34,534 nucleotides of DNA, from NCBI GenBank assembly GCA_016286115.1, contig JAEESA010000004.1:1-34534 (forward strand), given 5' to 3'. The notes below the pieces were generated by a model. The model ran no database searches. It was not told the origin of the DNA and saw nothing but the letters and a program-made list of their open reading frames with translations. Shown here piece after piece: positions 25,362-32,725 of this stretch. The translations under genes and the position numbers were made by a program. This stretch comes from Lachnospiraceae bacterium. Lineage in GTDB: Bacteria; Bacillota; Clostridia; Lachnospirales; Lachnospiraceae. Position 1 is the stretch's first letter, and every line of letters starts with the position of its first letter.

Positions 25362-26714
25362 CTACCTCCTGCTGCCGCCAAGCTTCTTCATGTACTTAAG
25401 CTCCTGCACTGCGTTGTATATCGCTTCTGCATAACCGAGGTCGAAGGTCACATCCACATAGTCGTAATCTTCTTCCCTCTTCTTCAGGCGCTCCACTACC
25501 CTCTCATAGTCTGAAAGTATTTCTTCGAGGGCTTCTATGGTCCGATCCGGCTCCATGTACTCGTATCTGTCATCCTCAGGGTTATCAAGGGAAAGGTCGT
25601 CAGTCTCCGGTTCGGGCGTTTTTTCATCTTCTTCGCTGCCACTCCACGTAGTGGATTCGGGCTTTTCTTCATTTTTTGCCTCTGAAACGCCCATTTCATG
25701 GGATTCTTCATTTTCGGAATCCCCTTCCTTCGTCTTGGATACTGGCTTTTTCGGCTCTTCTATTATCTCCGGTTTCTCATATTTCTTTTTTTCAGGCTTT
25801 GAAGATGACACTTTTGACTCTTTTTTCTTCTCCTTCGGCTGTTGCACCGGTGCAACTTCCTCTTTCCGGGGGAACTCTGCATCATAAATGTGTTCCCAGA
25901 GGTCTTCGGAGCTGTCCAGCTTATCATCTGCAGGATCCTTTTCCTGGTTCACATCGTAGATCTTCACAAGGGAGCGCCCTATATCGGATGCAGTCACCTT
26001 TTCCTTCGTGTTGCTCCTTATGTTTACCAGGCTTATGTCTCCGTCCTTGAACATCAGCATGTATTTTCCCATGGTCGGTATCCTTACGGAGTATGTCTTT
26101 GCTCCCGCAGGTGCCATTATTTCCGGTATACGCTCGTCCTTTGGATTTATCCCGAAAAAATGCTCATCAGCAAGCGCTACGAACAGTTCCGGCTCATTCT
26201 CAAGGATATAGAAGATCGCGTGGTCAAGCATCGAGAAGTCCTTCGGGACTTCCGGCCTGTCTTCCATCATCACCTCTATGTCTGTGATCTTCTTTTCTTC
26301 CTCCACTTCTTCCTTTACGGCCTGGATCTCTGATTTCGTGTAAGACGGTGTAAGCTCCTCTGCTACCTTGTCCGGAAGAGTCAGCATGATCGCAAGCTTC
26401 GAGTACTCGAAGCCTTTATATCTGTCATCCAGTTCTTCAGAATTTCCGCCCTTGGAATACTTGTCGTTGATATTGATGAAACGCGATACCTGGGACTTGT
26501 CGATGTGATATTCCTTCTCTGCAAAGTCGATGTAGCTTTCATACGGTGATTCCTTAAGGATATCCGTATCCCTTGCCACCTTCAGCAGGTAGCCTATACG
26601 CACGAAGCTCTTTGCGGTGCGCTCCATGTTCTTTTTGAGCTCAGCTTCTTCATAATCAAACTCTATCTTGAACTCGTTATATGTCTGCTGATACTTTATT
26701 GCGTGTTCTTCCAT
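25362..26714 (-). CDS. Phage DNA-binding-like protein with low-complexity Lys/Glu linker
   Basis: 450 aa; HTH-like N-terminus (HIDKSQVSRFININDKYS), charged linker with embedded 16-bp palindrome. Confidence 0.6.
   Translation of the reverse strand: MEEHAIKYQQTYNEFKIEFDYEEAELKKNMERTAKSFVRIGYLLKVARDTDILKESPYESYIDFAEKEYHIDKSQVSRFININDKYSKGGNSEELDDRYKGFEYSKLAIMLTLPDKVAEELTPSYTKSEIQAVKEEVEEEKKITDIEVMMEDRPEVPKDFSMLDHAIFYILENEPELFVALADEHFFGINPKDERIPEIMAPAGAKTYSVRIPTMGKYMLMFKDGDISLVNIRSNTKEKVTASDIGRSLVKIYDVNQEKDPADDKLDSSEDLWEHIYDAEFPRKEEVAPVQQPKEKKKESKVSSSKPEKKKYEKPEIIEEPKKPVSKTKEGDSENEESHEMGVSEAKNEEKPESTTWSGSEEDEKTPEPETDDLSLDNPEDDRYEYMEPDRTIEALEEILSDYERVVERLKKREEDYDYVDVTFDLGYAEAIYNAVQELKYMKKLGGSRR
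25841..25856. promoter_or_regulatory. Palindrome GTTGCACCGGTGCAAC (copy 2, intragenic)
   Basis: Exact 16-bp match to copies at 12418-12433 and 30432-30447. Confidence 0.6.
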
Positions 26715-28230
26715 TCTTCTTTCCCTCCAGGTATTTTATATATCCGTCCAGCCATGGCTGTATCTCATCTTCGTGAGGCTTCTTGTCGTAAGCTTCGTAC
26801 CACTGGACTATCTCTTTATCCTTTATCTCTATGGTTACGTAGGGTTCTTCCGGCTTTTCTTTCTTCCTCATGAGCAGAATGAAGCTTTTACCTTTGGCAT
26901 GCTTCTCAAGATAATTGTCACCTCCTACGCAGTGGTGCATGAGCCTTCCTTCCATCACTATCTCTCCGGCGCACTTTGCCGGCCGGATCAGATAGCCGTC
27001 TGATTCAAAGGAGTAGATCTTTGCAGTCTTCCTGTACTGTTTCTTTATGTCTGCATAATTCTTCTCCACTTCCTTTATGCGTTTATCCAGCTTCGCAGCT
27101 TCCTTCTGCAGCACCATTTCGTTATGCGCGCTCTGAAGGTCTCTGGGAAAAAGATAGACGGAATTGCTCAGGTCGTAGCCCTCATCCATCCGCATGCGGA
27201 TATAATCGATGTAAAGATGCCTTGGCGCTTCCTGTGCTATCTCAAGGTAGTCGGTCAGTTTTTTTATCGTGGTATGCTTAAAAACTTCCTGCATGACTTC
27301 CTTATCCCTTTTGTCCCAGAACTGTTCGAGGTATATATGCTCCTCTATCTCCTCGGAAGTCCAACGTCTGCCACTCTTGCATTCTGCCTGAAAAGCCAGC
27401 AGATATTTTCTTTCACCCCTCAGGTCCTTCAGTTCCTTGAGCCTGTCCTTACGTATCCTGAGAAGTCCTGCCGGTGTCTTCGATCTTGTGTTCCAGTGGA
27501 TCGAGTACCCTCTGATCACCTGCTTTTCAAGCTCAGTCATCCCGCTCTTCTGGAACATCTCAAGCGCCGGATGCCATGACAGGGCTTCGTAGTAGTCAAG
27601 GGGATCGTATCCGTTCCGCAGGATTCCGTATCTCATCCAGGTCTTGTCCAGTTCTTTTCTGTAATACGGATCATAGTGCCACCTTATTATGCTTATGTTG
27701 TATATGCCGCCTATGTTGTGCGGATGCCATGTGGGCTGCCCGCTTGCCCAGTGGTCAGTCCAGCGGTACCATTTTTCGGGCTTTTTCCCTTTACGCAGGA
27801 ATATGCGTGCATATTCATAATGTTCTATCTCTGTCTTCTGACATCTGTGCGTCAGGGCGGTTGTGGTGAATGCCCTGAACACAAAATCATCACCCATCTT
27901 CTGTCCTGTCACCCAGCTTACGGACGGGTGGAATTCTGACCGGCATCTGCCTTCGCTCTTGTAAGTACCTACCGCATGACACAGGATGCACTGTCCCTTC
28001 GTATTGTGGTAAGGGATCTCGATATGCCTCTGCGCCTGCTGTTCAAAGGTTTCCGGATAATCCGTCCGTCCTTCATAGGTCTTTCCGCATGCAGAGCATG
28101 TGACTGTTGCTATATTCGATTTTCTTTTGTAAAAAAGGATATATTTATCAGGCAGAAGATCTTCTGCCCATGCGTATGATTTTTGGGGAATCTTGCGCAT
28201 TTTAGGCATCTTTGGGAGAGGTTTGCTCAC
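26677..28230 (-). CDS. PcfJ-like protein
   Basis: C-terminal GEIVMEGRLMHHCVGGDNYLEKHAKGKSFILLMRKKEKPEEPYVTIEI; probable GTG start overlapping upstream stop (GTGA). Confidence 0.8.
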   Translation of the reverse strand: MSKPLPKMPKMRKIPQKSYAWAEDLLPDKYILFYKRKSNIATVTCSACGKTYEGRTDYPETFEQQAQRHIEIPYHNTKGQCILCHAVGTYKSEGRCRSEFHPSVSWVTGQKMGDDFVFRAFTTTALTHRCQKTEIEHYEYARIFLRKGKKPEKWYRWTDHWASGQPTWHPHNIGGIYNISIIRWHYDPYYRKELDKTWMRYGILRNGYDPLDYYEALSWHPALEMFQKSGMTELEKQVIRGYSIHWNTRSKTPAGLLRIRKDRLKELKDLRGERKYLLAFQAECKSGRRWTSEEIEEHIYLEQFWDKRDKEVMQEVFKHTTIKKLTDYLEIAQEAPRHLYIDYIRMRMDEGYDLSNSVYLFPRDLQSAHNEMVLQKEAAKLDKRIKEVEKNYADIKKQYRKTAKIYSFESDGYLIRPAKCAGEIVMEGRLMHHCVGGDNYLEKHAKGKSFILLMRKKEKPEEPYVTIEIKDKEIVQWYEAYDKKPHEDEIQPWLDGYIKYLEGKKNGRTRNKVSADI

Positions 28231-28757
28231 TTTTCTCCACCTCCCAGGTAATATTCCCTGATTATGCGTTTCGCGTCTGCCATGCAGGGTATCCCGAATG
28301 TCACTTTGCCGGCTGATACTCCCGCAGCTTTTACGATTTTCTGAGGAACTGACTGCTGGTGTTCGAATGACCACTTGAGCAGTGCTGCCATCATTCCGGC
28401 GAGGGTCTTTCCCTTCTTCCTTACAGCCTGCGCTATGTCGCTTTCATCCATAACAATGGTCTGCAGATAGTCCACCCAGTCCTCCATAAGGTCCTTGGGT
28501 TTAAGTTCTTTGCATTCCACTTTTATCTTGCCCAGTGCCGCCTGGATCTCATTGCAGAAGAGTCCGTAAAGGTTGTCATTCATGTAGTCCTCTGCGTCTT
28601 CCGGATCCAGCCCGTTTTCTTCGGCAAGCACCTTAAGGCTCTCAATGTCGCCCTCTTCCTTCAGGCCTTCTGCTGCCCTGTTGATCTCCTCGTATGAATC
28701 AAATTCTCCAAATCTTTCAAACATGCTTCTTCTCCCTTCAGCTGTGTTTCCATCCAT
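28227..28757 (-). CDS. Hypothetical protein, conserved neighbour of PcfJ-like gene
   Basis: MFERFGEFDSYEEINRAAEGLKEEG...; colinear. Actual start probably the internal MFERFG. Confidence 0.6.
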   Translation of the reverse strand: MDGNTAEGRRSMFERFGEFDSYEEINRAAEGLKEEGDIESLKVLAEENGLDPEDAEDYMNDNLYGLFCNEIQAALGKIKVECKELKPKDLMEDWVDYLQTIVMDESDIAQAVRKKGKTLAGMMAALLKWSFEHQQSVPQKIVKAAGVSAGKVTFGIPCMADAKRIIREYYLGGGEK

Positions 28758-29152
28758 GAGCTGTACTCATGGCGTTTATTGGTTACATTTATCTCATGCG
28801 TTCTGGCCAGTTCCGCAAGATCTCTGTATATTTCCGGCACATCTTCGCCGTCGGACTTTTTCCAGTCCTTTTTTTCCCATGACGGGATCCATTTATGTAA
28901 AAGCGTGTCAAGCTGCGTATTTTCACTGTATAATTCGATGTTGCAGGGTTTCTTCACCCTGCGGAGTGCTTCCGTGAGCAGCATAGCTTCAGTCTGAAGC
29001 CACGCCGATGAAGCCTTGAATACTATGGGCGGTGTGGGACATGTTACCTCTTCGCCGTTCTTTGATCTGCACGCGAGCAGGTACATTCCCCTGCGCTTTG
29101 ATGCCTTGATCTGTCTTGTTGAATTTTTCAGATAAATCCTGATATCGCTCAT
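28661..29152 (-). CDS. RNase H-like fold protein
   Basis: CNIELYSENTQLDTLLHKWIPSWEKKDWKKSDGEDV...RDLAELARTHEINVTNK. Confidence 0.6.
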   Translation of the reverse strand: MSDIRIYLKNSTRQIKASKRRGMYLLACRSKNGEEVTCPTPPIVFKASSAWLQTEAMLLTEALRRVKKPCNIELYSENTQLDTLLHKWIPSWEKKDWKKSDGEDVPEIYRDLAELARTHEINVTNKRHEYSSWMETQLKGEEACLKDLENLIHTRRSTGQQKA

Positions 29153-29155
29153 ATC

Positions 29156-29518
29156 TCAGCCTTCTGCATCTACCCACTGTACGTAGCAGTATTCACCGTT
29201 CTCTGCTACCCAGTCATAACAAGCCTGTCTGTTCGGACAATAAACGTCCATTACCTGCCCCGTCCGTACCTTGTGCCCCCCCGTATCTTGGCACTCGAAT
29301 ATCCCGATATACTGCATATCCTCTGTGTAGAGGATGCATGTTCTGCCGTAATAGGCCGGATCATAGGCTACTATGCCATATTCTGCCTTCCTTCCGGTTG
29401 ATGTATGGTCTGACGGGCCGTCGTAGACTGTTGTCCGGATCAGCTCCATCTCCGGTTCCGTATCTTCCAGTTCTGCTGCCATAACGGTAAAAATCAACAG
29501 TATCCCTAATATGTTCAC
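29156..29518 (-). CDS. Putative exported 3D-domain protein
   Basis: N-terminal hydrophobic segment MNILGILLIFTVMAA; IVAYDP...GIFECQDTGGHKVRTGQVMDVYCP. Confidence 0.65.
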   Translation of the reverse strand: MNILGILLIFTVMAAELEDTEPEMELIRTTVYDGPSDHTSTGRKAEYGIVAYDPAYYGRTCILYTEDMQYIGIFECQDTGGHKVRTGQVMDVYCPNRQACYDWVAENGEYCYVQWVDAEG

Positions 29519-29530
29519 GGTCTCCCTCCC

Positions 29531-29845
29531 TCAGATGTATATCTTCAGATATGTCTTCTGTTCCAAATCCTTGAACTCATAGTCGGGGGCTTCTTCCAAC
29601 TCTATAGGAGCTATGTGTCCGTTCTCCCTCCAGTTCTTGTCTCTTACTTCCGTATCCGTAACAATTTTCCTGACATAATGCTCCATTGCCTGTTCTGCAG
29701 GATTAAACGGATTGCTTCCAAGCGGATCTTTTATGTCTGCACAGAAACCGACATATACTATGTCTTCGCAGTTCCGGATAATACAGATACGCTGTTCTTT
29801 CGGGACCGCACTTATTAATTGTCTTAAGGTAGGGGTATTTATCAT
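29531..29845 (-). CDS. Hypothetical early protein
   Basis: 104 aa, colinear with early operon. Confidence 0.55.
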   Translation of the reverse strand: MINTPTLRQLISAVPKEQRICIIRNCEDIVYVGFCADIKDPLGSNPFNPAEQAMEHYVRKIVTDTEVRDKNWRENGHIAPIELEEAPDYEFKDLEQKTYLKIYI

Positions 29846-29911
29846 GATCTCTCCTTGTAGGGCTGCGACAGCATAGCCTCATTTATTCCTCCATGGTTTC
29901 TGTGTGCGGAA

Positions 29912-30001
29912 TCACATGATCCCGCCCCATATAAAGTATCCGGCTATCATGCCAAGAAGTATTCCGAATGCCATTGCGAGGATCCGTATACGCTTATTCA
30001 T
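29912..30001 (-). CDS. 29-aa small membrane protein (absent from ORF track)
   Basis: Hand translation MNKRIRILAMAFGILLGMIAGYFIWGGIM*; start overlaps end of upstream CDS. Confidence 0.5.
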   Translation of the reverse strand: MNKRIRILAMAFGILLGMIAGYFIWGGIM

Positions 30002-30182
30002 TTACTGCCTCCCTGTGTGACTTGATAACAAGAAGCTCCTGGAGGTCATCAGCTACTCCATCCCAGAAGTCAGCCTCTGCCCGTAACCGTTCTTTTATAA
30101 TCTCCGACTTTGCCCTCCGTCTTTTGTGGCGGATCCATGCTGCCTTGGTCCTGAGTCTTAGCATCTTCTCCCTTGTGGTCAT
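29994..30182 (-). CDS. Small basic early protein
   Basis: MTTREKMLRLRTKAAWIRHKRRRAKSEIIKERLRAEADFWDGVADDLQELL. Confidence 0.6.
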   Translation of the reverse strand: MTTREKMLRLRTKAAWIRHKRRRAKSEIIKERLRAEADFWDGVADDLQELLVIKSHREAVNE

Positions 30183-30195
30183 TGCTTTTCCTTTC

Positions 30196-30417
30196 TCACC
30201 TCATTGGTGTTGTCTGTACCACTGTTGCAATCTCTTCCGACGACAGATTGATAACTTCAGCTATCGCCCTAAGCCTTCCCAGAGGCATCCCGCCCGGGTT
30301 CCTTAGGCTGTATCTGAGAGTCGCCGGTTCAAGGCCGATACGATCTGCAAGATCTTTTATGCTGGTAATATGGACTCTCAGCATTGCGATTTTTATGATT
30401 TCTTCTCCCTTACTCAT
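30196..30417 (-). CDS. HTH (XRE-like) regulator
   Basis: MSKGEEIIKIAMLRVHITSIKDLADRIGLEPATLRYSLRNPGGMPLGRLRAIAEVINLSSEEIATVV; SD AAGGAGG before this ATG. Confidence 0.75.
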   Translation of the reverse strand: MSKGEEIIKIAMLRVHITSIKDLADRIGLEPATLRYSLRNPGGMPLGRLRAIAEVINLSSEEIATVVQTTPMR

Positions 30418-30431
30418 ACTGCCTCCTTCCT

Positions 30432-30447
30432 GTTGCACCGGTGCAAC
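30432..30447. promoter_or_regulatory. Palindrome GTTGCACCGGTGCAAC (copy 3) in a divergent intergenic region
   Basis: Between start of HTH gene (30417, -) and a + strand ORF (30513). TTGCAC at 30434-30439 with TATCCT 16 nt downstream forms a candidate promoter. Confidence 0.7.
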
Positions 30448-30512
30448 TTTGTGATATCCTTTCCTTACAGGGCGGTGGTGCGCCCAAGTCTTGGAAAGGA
30501 GGATAATCCATC

Positions 30513-30677
30513 ATGAATACTAAAGAATTAGCTGTGCAGTTTGCGGCCGAATACATTAAGTCTTGGAATGCTGCGGAAACAGAGCCCATGCGTCCGGATG
30601 AAGCTCTCGATTTTCTCAAAAAGACTTACGATGTACTTGACAGTCTCAAACCTTCAAACAAACAGCGCGTTAATTAG
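30513..30677 (+). CDS. 54-aa small early protein (absent from ORF track)
   Basis: MNTKELAVQFAAEYIKSWNAAETEPMRPDEALDFLKKTYDVLDSLKPSNKQRVN*; SD GGAAAGGAGG. Confidence 0.7.
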   Translation: MNTKELAVQFAAEYIKSWNAAETEPMRPDEALDFLKKTYDVLDSLKPSNKQRVN

Positions 30678-30826
30678 TCTAAAAGCATCCTTGCATAGAT
30701 AAGCTCGGCAAGGGCGCTTATCATTTCTGGATTTGCAAAACAATGTGTTTTCTTATCTTCTTCTGTCTCTTCGAGAATCTTTTTCTCTATCGTGTCTATC
30801 ACTTTATCCAGCTTTTCTATATCCAT
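30674..30826 (-). CDS. 50-aa small protein (absent from ORF track)
   Basis: MDIEKLDKVIDTIEKKILEETEEDKKTHCFANPEMISALAELIYARMLLD*; SD AGGAGG. Confidence 0.6.
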   Translation of the reverse strand: MDIEKLDKVIDTIEKKILEETEEDKKTHCFANPEMISALAELIYARMLLD

Positions 30827-30836
30827 ACCTTTCCTC

Positions 30837-31013
30837 CTACCTCTCCGGGCGCTTTATGATTTCCTTGTCCTTTAGATACGCTTCTATGGCTCTGGTAATC
30901 GCTTCCCTTATACTGATGCGTTCTGTGTAGGCATAATCACGCAGTCTTTCTATCAAGCTTTCTTCCAGCCACACTGTCGTAGCTTTAACTGTGATACCAA
31001 GTTTTTTCGACAT
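30837..31013 (-). CDS. Ribbon-helix-helix (CopG/Arc-like) regulator, 58 aa (absent from ORF track)
   Basis: MSKKLGITVKATTVWLEESLIERLRDYAYTERISIREAITRAIEAYLKDKEIIKRPER*. Confidence 0.65.
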   Translation of the reverse strand: MSKKLGITVKATTVWLEESLIERLRDYAYTERISIREAITRAIEAYLKDKEIIKRPER

Positions 31014-31044
31014 TGCTTACCTCCTTTACCCTTAGGATTTGTTT

Positions 31045-31070
31045 AATAACACCCTGTCAAGGGTGTTATT
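31045..31070. terminator. Hairpin terminator-like element
   Basis: 11-bp perfect stem AATAACACCCT-GTCA-AGGGTGTTATT followed by T's on + strand. Confidence 0.6.
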
Positions 31071-31108
31071 TTTCTGCTGTCCGTAGGATAGCAGAAAGCT
31101 TTAGTTTT

Positions 31109-31330
31109 CTAAACTTTCTCTGTAAAAAAATAAAGAGGTATCTCTTCCGGCAAGAATCCAAGCGCAACTGCTGCCTTTTTCATTTCTTCTTGGGTAAACT
31201 CAAGCTGATTATTTAACCTCTTGCTTAATGATACTCTTCCAATGCCTATTGCATCAGCAAAGGCGTCCTGCGTGTCATACTTTTCTTTGATTCTGCCCCG
31301 TAACTTACTGTAATCGAACAATGTTTTCAC
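31109..31330 (-). CDS. Cro-like XRE regulator (DUF739-like)
   Basis: MKTLFDYSKLRGRIKEKYDTQDAFADAIGIGRVSLSKRLNNQLEFTQEEM; divergent to CI-like gene. Confidence 0.85.
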   Translation of the reverse strand: MKTLFDYSKLRGRIKEKYDTQDAFADAIGIGRVSLSKRLNNQLEFTQEEMKKAAVALGFLPEEIPLYFFTEKV

Positions 31331-31356
31331 CTCCTGTTCGGTTTGTTCTTGTTTAG

Positions 31357-31459
31357 TTTTCTAAACTATAACACCGATAAAATTATCTGTCAACAACTAT
31401 TTTTTATTTTTCTAAACTTTTTTTATTTTTCGTTTTCGTTTTGTTGCTTTTTCTAAACT
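31357..31459. promoter_or_regulatory. Lysogeny-switch operator array
   Basis: TTTTCTAAACT at 31357-31367, 31408-31418 and 31449-31459; a fourth copy at 31105-31115 over the cro-like stop codon. Confidence 0.75.
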
Positions 31460-31496
31460 TTTGTATTATGCTTTTCTTAAACGGAGGAAACAAATT

Positions 31497-31904
31497 ATGA
31501 GTACAACTGCAGAAAGACTAAGAGATGCATTGCGAATAAGAAATATGAAGCAAGCTGACTTGATTGCTTGCACGGGAATAAACAAAGGCGCTTTGAGTTC
31601 CTACCTTGCCGGCCGTTACGAGCCAAAGCAAAAGAATTTACATGCTCTCGCCCTTGCACTTAATGTTAATGAAGCATGGCTTATGGGGTTAGATGTTCCT
31701 ATGTCCTCTGCTGCCAATACACCTTCCCCCTCCACTGCTGCCACACCTGCCCTCTCCCCTGACAAGGAAGAGCTTCTGGCCAATTATGACAAGCTTAATG
31801 ATAAAGGGAAGCAGGAAGCTATAAAGTATACAAAATTGTTAGGGAACTCTCCTGAATATACGGAAGATGGAGGAGATACGGAAAACGGAGATATCACTGC
31901 GTAG
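31497..31904 (+). CDS. CI-like XRE repressor
   Basis: MSTTAERLRDALRIRNMKQADLIACTGINKGALSSYLAGRYEPKQKNLHALALALNVNEAWLMGLDVPM; SD GGAGG. Confidence 0.88.
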   Translation: MSTTAERLRDALRIRNMKQADLIACTGINKGALSSYLAGRYEPKQKNLHALALALNVNEAWLMGLDVPMSSAANTPSPSTAATPALSPDKEELLANYDKLNDKGKQEAIKYTKLLGNSPEYTEDGGDTENGDITA

Positions 31905-31936
31905 GTAATGTGATCTACGGTATATTTTTTTAAATT

Positions 31937-31991
31937 ATTTTGTGTATTTTTACACAAAATTATTGACTTTTTACACAATGTTGTGTATAAT
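31937..31991 (+). promoter_or_regulatory. hicAB promoter with two inverted-repeat operators
   Basis: TTGACT (31963)-N17-TATAAT (31986); IRs ATTTTGTGTA-N4-TACACAAAAT (31937-31960) and TACACAA-N2-TTGTGTA (31972-31987). Confidence 0.85.
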
Positions 31992-32013
31992 TATAAATGT
32001 AAGGAGGTACAGG

Positions 32014-32196
32014 ATGAACGCAAGAAGGCAGGCAATAAAGGAACTGAACGAAAACGGATACTACTTAAAAAGAAACGGTTCCAAGCATGACATTTACTAC
32101 AACGATGAAACAAAGTACACAATCCCATTAAGACATGATTTTAGAGACAATGATCTAAAGGTTATCAGGAAGGAAATCAGCAAAGGCGGGAGATAA
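32014..32196 (+). CDS. hicA: HicA-type toxin (mRNA interferase)
   Basis: RRQAIKELNENGYYLKRNGSKHDIYYNDETKYTIPLRHDFRDNDLKVIRKEI; SD AGGAGG. Confidence 0.9.
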   Translation: MNARRQAIKELNENGYYLKRNGSKHDIYYNDETKYTIPLRHDFRDNDLKVIRKEISKGGR

Positions 32197-32218
32197 CTCC
32201 CGCCGGAAAGGATAACAT

Positions 32219-32614
32219 ATGAAATATATTTATACGGCTATCATCAAAAAAGAAGCAGAAGACTATTATGAATGCAGCGTTCCGGATCTGCCTGGCTGTG
32301 TTACCAGCGGCTATACCCTTGCAGATGCCATTGATATGATAACTGATGCTGCAAGCGGCTGGCTTGTCGTGAACGAGGACGAAGGTAACGATATTCCTGC
32401 CCCCACCGCACAGACTGATATTAAGGCCTCTCCTGATGACTTCAAGACGCTGATACAGATCGACACTATCGCTTATCGTGCAGCAACAGATACACGTTCG
32501 GTGCGCAAGAATGTTTCTCTTCCGGCTTGGATGGTCGCTATGGCGGACAAGCGCAAGCTCAACTGTTCCAAAATACTTCAGGAAGCCATAACACAACAGC
32601 TGAATGCAGTTTGA
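32219..32614 (+). CDS. hicB: HicB-type antitoxin
   Basis: MKYIYTAIIKKEAEDYYECSVPDLPGCVTSGYTLADAIDMITDA; C-terminal DNA-binding segment. Confidence 0.9.
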   Translation: MKYIYTAIIKKEAEDYYECSVPDLPGCVTSGYTLADAIDMITDAASGWLVVNEDEGNDIPAPTAQTDIKASPDDFKTLIQIDTIAYRAATDTRSVRKNVSLPAWMVAMADKRKLNCSKILQEAITQQLNAV

Positions 32615-32638
32615 ATACTAAGGATTTGATGATATAAT
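32611..32638 (+). promoter_or_regulatory. Candidate integrase promoter
   Basis: TTGAAT-N16-TATAAT overlapping the hicB stop. Confidence 0.6.
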
Positions 32639-32725
32639 GTAGTCGCAGGAAAAAGGGAAACCTTTTGGAGAGCGCGACTGCATTAGCGGTTGGGCTCTTA
32701 TTTTTTGCAGAAAGGAGGCGATTTC

